Source: Epiperipatus broadwayi (lineage: Eukaryota; Onychophora; Udeonychophora; Euonychophora; Peripatidae). From it: a DNA stretch of 64,000 nt. Within the stretch, counting starts at the first letter, position 1. Every line of letters starts with the position of its first letter. Made by a program: the position numbers and the translations under genes. The notes under the pieces are model-generated. The model searched no databases, was not told where the DNA came from, and saw only the letters and a list, made by a program, of their open reading frames with translations. This document shows positions 57,636 to 64,000 of this stretch, in pieces. Where the stretch lies: assembly GCA_028023455.1 (NCBI GenBank), contig JAQFVV010000232.1, positions 248,001 through 312,000 of the forward strand, given 5' to 3'.

Positions 57636-60457
57636 ATATCATCAACAACCATTATCAATCCACCGCAGGATAAGGTCTCGCCAAGTTCAATCCATTTTCG
57701 ATCTTTAGCTTCTCTTCTCCACACCATCCCTGCACACTTAATTATTTCATCCATCCATCTCACATGTGGTTTCTTTGTGGGTCTTTTACAATCTCTTGGA
57801 ATTCAGTTTAAGATTTCAATTGTCTATTATTATCTCTTCTAGCAATATGTCAAGCCCAACTCCACTTCAGTTTTTTAATTTTTTCAATGAAATCAGTAAC
57901 ACCTGTTTGGTCTCTTACCCATATATTTCACCTTCGATCTCCTCCGAACATGCATCTCTCCATACTTCTTTGAGTAATCTGAAGTCTCTATATATTACTC
58001 TTCTATTAAGTGTCCAAATCTCAGATCCGTAAATAAGAACTGGTAAAACACATTTATTAAAAACATTCCTTTTCAAACACATAGGCATTTTTCCTTTTAG
58101 TATCAGGTTATTTCTACCAAAAACACTCCAACAAAGTTTAATTTTATGATTAATTTCATCCATTATGTTTCATCTATATTAATAATCTGACCAAGGAATT
58201 TGTAACTGTTAACTTCTAACCCATCATAATTAATCTTTAATTTCACATTTTGAGAAAATCTAATAAACATTACTTTAGTCTTTTTAACAATTTATCTTTA
58301 GTCCTACTTTCATGTGATAATGCCTGCAACATTTTCTGCAGCTCTAAAGCATTATTTGCAAAAACAATTACATTATTTTCAAAATATAAATGACTTAAAT
58401 AATCTCCATTTACTTTCAATCCTTTAACTTTTTATTTTAATCCACAAAATCCTTGCAACACTGCTGTAAAAAGTTTTGGAGATATGGGGTCACCCTGTCT
58501 TACACTCTTCTCAATGTTGACTTTCTAGTATCATTATGTAATCTAATTGTTGCTGTTGCATTTTTATAAATAATATTTTAAATGTGATAATATCCTGGAT
58601 CTATATCTTAATGATCCAATGCTTTAATCACTGAAGAAATGTTTATAGAATTAAATGCCTTTTCATAATTTACAAATCCAAAGCATAATGGCAACTCATA
58701 TTCAATTGTCTTTTCTATAACTTCTCTCAATACCTGGATATGATCTACTATATTAAAACCACTTTTAAATACAGCTTGTTCTTTTGGTTGGTGGAAATCC
58801 AATGTTCTCTGTAGACAAGTTGTAATTATCTTGGTAAAAATTTTGTATAAAACTGATAAAAGGCTGATGAGTCTGTAATTTTCTAATATCTTTTTTACCA
58901 CCTTTTTTAAATATTAATATTAATACTGCATTTTTCCAATTATTTGGTACATCTTTATCATTTAGACATTTGGTATATAACTTTGCTAAAAATAATTATA
59001 TTTCTTCACCTGCTTTTAATATATCAATTATAATTTTATCATTACCTGGAGCCTTTCCTTTCTTCATACATTTAGTTGCATGTCTCACTTCTTCATTGAA
59101 AATTCTGGGCAATTCAGAAAAAAGTAATAGATATAAGAGGTATTTGTTCTTTATTACTATATAATTATTGATAAAAGTCTTCTACCCATTTCATGATGTC
59201 ATCTCTTTTTAGTAATAATTCCATCTTTTTTTTCTTATTGCAGCTATAAATTTCCTACCAATACTAAAATGTTGTTTTACACTCTTGACTTTTATTCTCT
59301 TCTGCAGCTTTCTTTGCTAGTTCACAGTTATACTTTCTTATATCATTTTTAACTCTTCCACACCATTTTACAAAATTCAAGATATTCAATTCTTTTTAAT
59401 GCATCATTTTTGTATATCTTAATATTCCTTCTTTTCTTCATAAATTCTCTAGTCGCAGTAGACATTTTACTGATCAGTTGCTGCTTTTTTCTACCATCTA
59501 TCTTTGTTGTAGATTTTTAAAAGTGTATCATTTATTTCCATATTAATTTCATTAAAATCTGAATCATGTTCAAAATCTACTAATACTTAAAACTGATTTG
59601 TAAGTTCTAATTTAAATTCATTAGAATGTTTCTGAAGATTAGGAATATCAACTGTAAATATTGTTTTTCTTAATAATTTTTGTCTCTAGTTTTGCATTAA
59701 CATGTATCTTACATTTTACTAATCGATGATCGCTTCCTGTGTTAAATTGATTTAAGAACATTACAATATGTATTTTCTGTTAGTCAAAATATATCTAATT
59801 CTGCTGTACCTTCATTTGGATGCTTCAATGTCCATTTCCTTTTAACATTTCTCTCAAAAAAAGAATTCACAATATAAAGTTTTTCTTTTTCTGCAAAATC
59901 CATAAGTCTGTCCTCTTTCATTTCTATTACCATAACCAAAATTACTTACAGCACTTTCATATTTTATTTGTTTACCAATTCTAGCATTAAAGTCTCCCAT
60001 AACAATTTTAAAATGTTTGCTCTGATCAAAAAGCCTTTTGAACATCCCATGTAAAAATCTACTATTTCATCACTATGAGAACTTATTGGGGCATAAACCT
60101 GAATTATCTGCATTTGGTATCTGCTATTAAGTTGTATAATCTTGCCACTCTGTCCGATATACCATCCATCTCTACAATGTTCTTCCACTTTTTATTTATA
60201 ATGAATCCTACTCCACTTGTATTTGCAATATTTGTGCCTTTATAATAGACTACATGTCCACTGTTTACATCAATTGTCTTTTCACCTTTTTTAACTTCAC
60301 AAAGTCCAATAATGTCCCATTTAATATAAGACAGTTCTTCTAATTTCTGCAATCTTCCTTCACTTAAAGGTGATCCATACAGATATATAAGCAACTTAAA
60401 AGAAATGCCTGACAAAAAGTAAATACGCTTATAGTAATTGGATGGACTTTTAGGCAA
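57636..60457 (-). pseudogene. Nearly complete RTE-like retrotransposon, family 1
   Basis: On the - strand, the apurinic endonuclease comes first: KWDIIGLCEVKKGEKTIDVN (from about 60330), GVGFIINKKWKN, YQMQIIQVYAPISSHSDE and IVMGDFNARIGKQIKYESA, then YGNRNERG. RT follows: ENYRLISLLSVLYKIFTKII (58890-58830), EQAVFKSGF, and FGFVNYEKAFNSINIS where the first catalytic Asp of DYEKAFDS is Asn. HLYFENNVIVFANN near 58375 has ENN in place of ADD. Then come the C-terminal LKRNVFNKCVLPVLIYGSEI (58070) and W-rich end domain. The 3' end is CATTATCAATCCACCGC on the + strand, near 57650. Frames are offset by several frameshifts. Both catalytic Asp motifs are lost, so it is inactive. Confidence 0.88.
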
Positions 60458-60469
60458 AGAAAAAAGGTT

Positions 60470-61570
60470 TTATTTTTACATGAATTATGAGAATAATGGA
60501 AATAGAATTAAATAAATATTTTTGGAGAATCAATACACAAAAATGTCAATACAAGCAAATATAAATGAAATAAAACAGTAGATAAATGAAAGTAAAATAA
60601 GAATTTTTTATTTATTTAGAGTTTATATATGATAATGAAAGTGAAATAAAAGATACACGAAATATTTTAGAGAATCAATGCACGATAATATAAATGAAAT
60701 AAAATAAGATTTTTTTATTTGGAGTTAATATATAATGGAAATAAAATAAAAGATATATACATGAAATGAAGTAAAAATATTTTAGAATCATACTGTGTTG
60801 AAATTAAAAGTAAATAAAGCATATAAATAAAAATCTTGTAATCTGTCATTTGGTGTCAGTTATGCTGAGGTTGATAGTCATGTGGGGGAGGGAGCTTCAG
60901 ATAAAGGTTGAGAGATATGTTAAGTGTAGACTGTCACTTTATGAAGGTAAGACCTGTATCTGGCATTATGGTTGGATAGAGTCGCATAATCTAGGATGAG
61001 GATCCAGTGGAGAATATTCTGGCACCAGCACATTTGTGTTACATATTGATAATTTAAAAATAAATGGACAAATTTATTAAACAAAAAGCAAGAAAAATAT
61101 AGTTAAAAGTTCATTTTAAAAATATATATGATTTTGCTTTTAGAGTAAAGCTGTTTATTGAGTGGGTGGGCAAAAGAATTAGGAGAAATAAAATTCTAAA
61201 CTCACTCTTCTTTTTATAAATAAAAATAAAAGAAAATATTTAAAAATAAGTAAATGTAAAAAAATCACAATGAAATTAATTTGTAAAAGAAAATTTTGGG
61301 AATGCCATTAAGATTCTTGGCTGATAATAAAATTAAAACTAACAATTGAAATAATTATAAACTATGTAAACTATCTTTGGTACAAAAGTGATGGGATAGT
61401 AGATTAATCTAGAAAAATTAGATAAAATGAAATGTAAAAAATAATTTAAAATAGATTTAAGTTATAAAAATTAAAATGATAAGGAAATAAACAATGAGAG
61501 AGTTAGATAAAAAGGAGCAATTGCCTATTGTTAAAAAATCACATTATGAAATTCTTTGATTCACATATTC
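60470..61570. other. Unassigned, with diverged tandem repeats
   Basis: Between 60490 and 60800, roughly three diverged copies of a ~130-bp unit share GAGAATCAATRCAC and ATATAAATGAAATAAAA. The rest is AT-rich with no gene seen. Confidence 0.5.
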
Positions 61571-61592
61571 AGAGTAAGTCTGTGTTTTGAGT

Positions 61593-61935
61593 TCACCAGT
61601 TCATTGATTTATTTATCACTGATGGCATAGTTAATGTGATCATCAGTGAGTTAGTCATTAATGCAGAAGCCACAGAATTAGCAACATGCATGGCTAGAAA
61701 GCAAATAGGAGTGTTTGAATGTGCTTCATGCCACCAGTCCCCAATTCTATCAACTGTCCACCTGGAACCAAAGTTTAAGCCATATAAGAGACACTGCTGC
61801 CTACTCTTCCATTGTTGAGCCAAAGAATGGAAGACAAGTCCTGAAACCATCGATGGAGAACAAAAGGCCAGCCAGTTGGAAAGACACTAAAGAAAACCAA
61901 GCAAAAGGGAATTGTGTCATCTTGATATGAAAAAC
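61593..61935. other. GC-richer block with overlapping open frames
   Basis: All of the following are open: + frame 61636-61818 (CMARKQIGVFECASCHQSP), + frame 61715-61930 (VEPKNGRQVLKPSMENKRP), and - frame 61850-61593. The + frames could be one coding segment joined by a frameshift, and CCTAG|GTAAAT at 61938 is a possible donor. Neither direction gives a known family. It is probably an element fragment or a non-coding exon. Confidence 0.25.
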
Positions 61936-61939
61936 CTAG

Positions 61940-62755
61940 GTAAATATATTTTCAATAATAACTGTCTAGACACTTTGTTTTAAATGAAATGATCTCTAAT
62001 GAAAGATTATCATAAAATTTATTCTGAAAGTAATCATTTACATTTTCTTTATGTAACGTTTATTATGTTAAATATATTTCTGAGCATGAATAAATAATGT
62101 TCACTTAATTGATATTTGGTCTAGTCTCTGTCCCTCTTGTAAGTGTGTGACCATTAATTTAAGGGTAGAAATATCTATATGTGAAGCAAAAAGCACAGGA
62201 CCCCTTGACTAAGAGTAGGAGCTAGTTTGGGATGTTTTAAGTTCCAGATTGGTATGCCTGTCATCTGAGCATGCCAGTTGTATATAACATGGTCAGCTGG
62301 TCCCTGAGTTTTATTCTCAAAACAAGATGCTTTGAATGGCAGGTTTTGGTTTCAGCAGTTGTGAGGTACTACAACCAGGAAATATGGTTGAGCTGTGTGT
62401 ATGTATAGATTCGATCTATCTATAGGTATCATTGATGGTTAATCTAAAATGATATTCCACCCCCCTCAGCTTCAACTTCCAGTCCACTGTGACAGTTGTT
62501 ATAGAAGAAACTACAATCATGAAATATAAAGTGAAAATGTAGTAAATAATAGATGTTAATAACTAAGATAATAAGTGTTAGAAGATATTACTAAATAATT
62601 AAAATCTGAATATAAAAAATAACAGAATAAATAAATAATGTTCCGAATATGTAAAAATAATAATGTATCGAGAATAAAAATTAATATTAAGCTGTTAAAG
62701 TAAAAATAAAATATTGCGGGATGATCTAGGTTTAATATAGAAACTTGTGCTTTAG
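61940..62755. other. Unassigned sequence
   Basis: A less AT-rich part (62100-62520) has no clear frame and might be an old SINE. The remainder is AT-rich. Confidence 0.4.
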
Positions 62756-62756
62756 A

Positions 62757-63577
62757 ATCACACCTTTAAAATCTTTTATTTGATCCAGATATATAGATGA
62801 CATGTTTTCATCTGACATGATAAAAATAATTATATATTTTATAACATTTAAATAATATCAATCTTCATATTAAATTTACAATAAACAGAATCTGATGGGA
62901 AATTTCGTTTTCTTGATGAAATTGTCACCAAGAAAAACAATACATTGAGACAGATACCTGCAATTTTTTTTTACACTATCATTCAACTTAGATTTTTTTC
63001 TGTAGCCAAAATTTTCATCATTAGAGCAATTAACTTTTCAGATGAATTAAAGCTGAAAAAAGAAATCAATTATATGTTTCATTAGTTAATGGTTATAATA
63101 ATGCCTTAATTCAAGACCAAAATAAACAATCATTAGAATTTGTGTTTTTTACATAATACTGGGCATATTATAAAATGTTATAATATAAAAATAGCACCCA
63201 ATTTATTAAAAAATCAGTAACTTTCTAGCCAAATCTAAAGATTCAATCTTTTTTTGAGACTCGTGGAATGTATGAAAGCATTTGTAAAGTGTATCATATC
63301 TACATAAGAGGCTTTACAAATACCACATGAAATTTCATCAGTACTAGAAAAGTTGAGCACACAAATGCAGTTGAACATTCCTGAGCAGCAGCACTCTCCC
63401 CATGCTATGGATACAGATCACAATACTGATTTTCTAATATCTATTCTATCAAGATGTGACAGTCTCTATGACTGTAAGATCAGAGAAGCCATTGAGATAC
63501 TGAAAAGACCAAATTGTATCAACAAACATGATGACAACTTTCTCCTACTTGGAAGAATTAAAAAAACATTATTTTAA
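62757..63577 (+). pseudogene. Penelope-like element, third family: RT palm + GIY-YIG
   Basis: RYIDDMF at 62787-62807 is the RT catalytic box. It is followed in shifted frames by NLMGNFVFLMK-like sequence near 62890 (family: G..FLD..V) and KKNNTLRQ. The nuclease part lies at about 63270-63577: CKVYHIYIRGFTN with the GIY-like core, then EHTNAVEHS. The open frame from 63353 reads AMDTDHNTDFLISILSRCDS and LYDCKIREAIEILKRPNCIN, the very characteristic PLE C-terminus (KI.EAIEI.KRP..IN). The first part is heavily decayed and the last ~75 codons are clean. It differs clearly from copies A, B and E. Confidence 0.8.
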
Positions 63578-63579
63578 AG

Positions 63580-64000
63580 AATTTCTGACTTATTTTATTT
63601 TCCAATATTTTCTGTATCTGGATTTTTCTATTGGTAAGACTTTCAACATATTTTTAGTGCTTCTACAATCTTTATAATTCAATTGTTATTTTTTTTTTTT
63701 GAGCCAATATAATATCTGGTAAAATAAAATTACACATTATTACTGCCTAGCATGCTTTCAATATATTTTTATTATATTCATAGCATATAGTGATGTGATT
63801 AAATGATTATTTATATCAATGTTTAATTAATTTCATGTATTCAATTTTTATTTAAAATTAAATATTTAACTAGCTCATTTCTTTGAAATGGGTACATTTG
63901 TTTCTTTTTTGTTACAGTATTTTATTCATCAGCCAGGTGACAGCTTGTGTGATTAAGCTGAAATATCTATTTGTATTAAAAATTATATATGGGTGAATCC
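63580..64000. other. Unassigned; possible splice acceptor at 63917
   Basis: TTTCTTTTTTGTTACAG ends at 63917 with a good pyrimidine tract. The following sequence is open for about 12 codons (YFIHQPGDSLCD) in one frame and about 25 in another. The window ends before this can be judged. Confidence 0.25.

Overview
The window looks like intergenic and intronic DNA from an AT-rich animal genome, probably an invertebrate. It has no operons, no long intact genes, many decayed transposable elements, spliceosomal-type splice sites and long degenerate GATA/TATC tracts. The species cannot be fixed from sequence alone. Nearly all long open frames are either remnants of mobile elements or low-complexity translations. 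Five element classes account for most of the recognisable content: Penelope-like elements (PLEs), RTE-like non-LTR retrotransposons, one long-LTR retrotransposon, a Merlin DNA transposon, and foldback/hairpin elements.

Layout from left to right. 1-3.5 kb: hairpin repeats, a short tandem array and a Merlin (IS1016/ISXO2-type) transposase broken by one in-frame stop. 4.9-8.3 kb: an RTE-like element on the + strand, interrupted by a 1.07-kb foldback/tandem insert flanked by a 12-bp perfect duplication and carrying a 115-bp tandem duplication. 10.2-16.1 kb: pieces of one AT-rich PLE family (a leader with a hammerhead-like motif, a pseudo-LTR, and an RT + GIY-YIG body). 16.4-23.3 kb: an LTR retrotransposon with about 2.55-kb LTRs around a 1.76-kb interior with only a broken gag and no pol. 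25.1 kb and 28.3-28.5 kb: promoter-like segments, the second (two CCAAT boxes) leading into a possible first coding exon. 28.7-30.7 kb and 33.4-34.4 kb: two more PLE copies with hammerhead-like motifs. 34.7-35.6 kb: a tandem duplication and a second hairpin element related to the one at 2 kb. 39-42.3 kb: two head-to-tail copies of another RTE-like element. 43.7-48.6 kb: three small exon-like segments on the + strand with phase-0 boundaries. 49.7-50.8 kb: RTE debris. 51-53.2 kb: a tetranucleotide-based higher-order repeat that flips strand several times. 53.3-54.4 kb: a chimeric PLE. 55.2-56.1 kb: a promoter-like region (E2F site, TATA box) and a possible coding first exon. 57.0-60.5 kb: PLE pseudo-LTR joined to the 3' end of a nearly complete RTE on the - strand. 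62.8-63.6 kb: a decayed PLE from a different family.

The elements share parts. PLE copies repeat the same hammerhead-like motif and leader, RTE copies carry the same endonuclease and C-terminal segments, and the two hairpin families share an internal core. All the recognised element ORFs are broken (stops, frameshifts, lost catalytic residues), so none looks autonomous now. The host-gene exon calls are tentative and rest on splice-site and reading-frame logic only.
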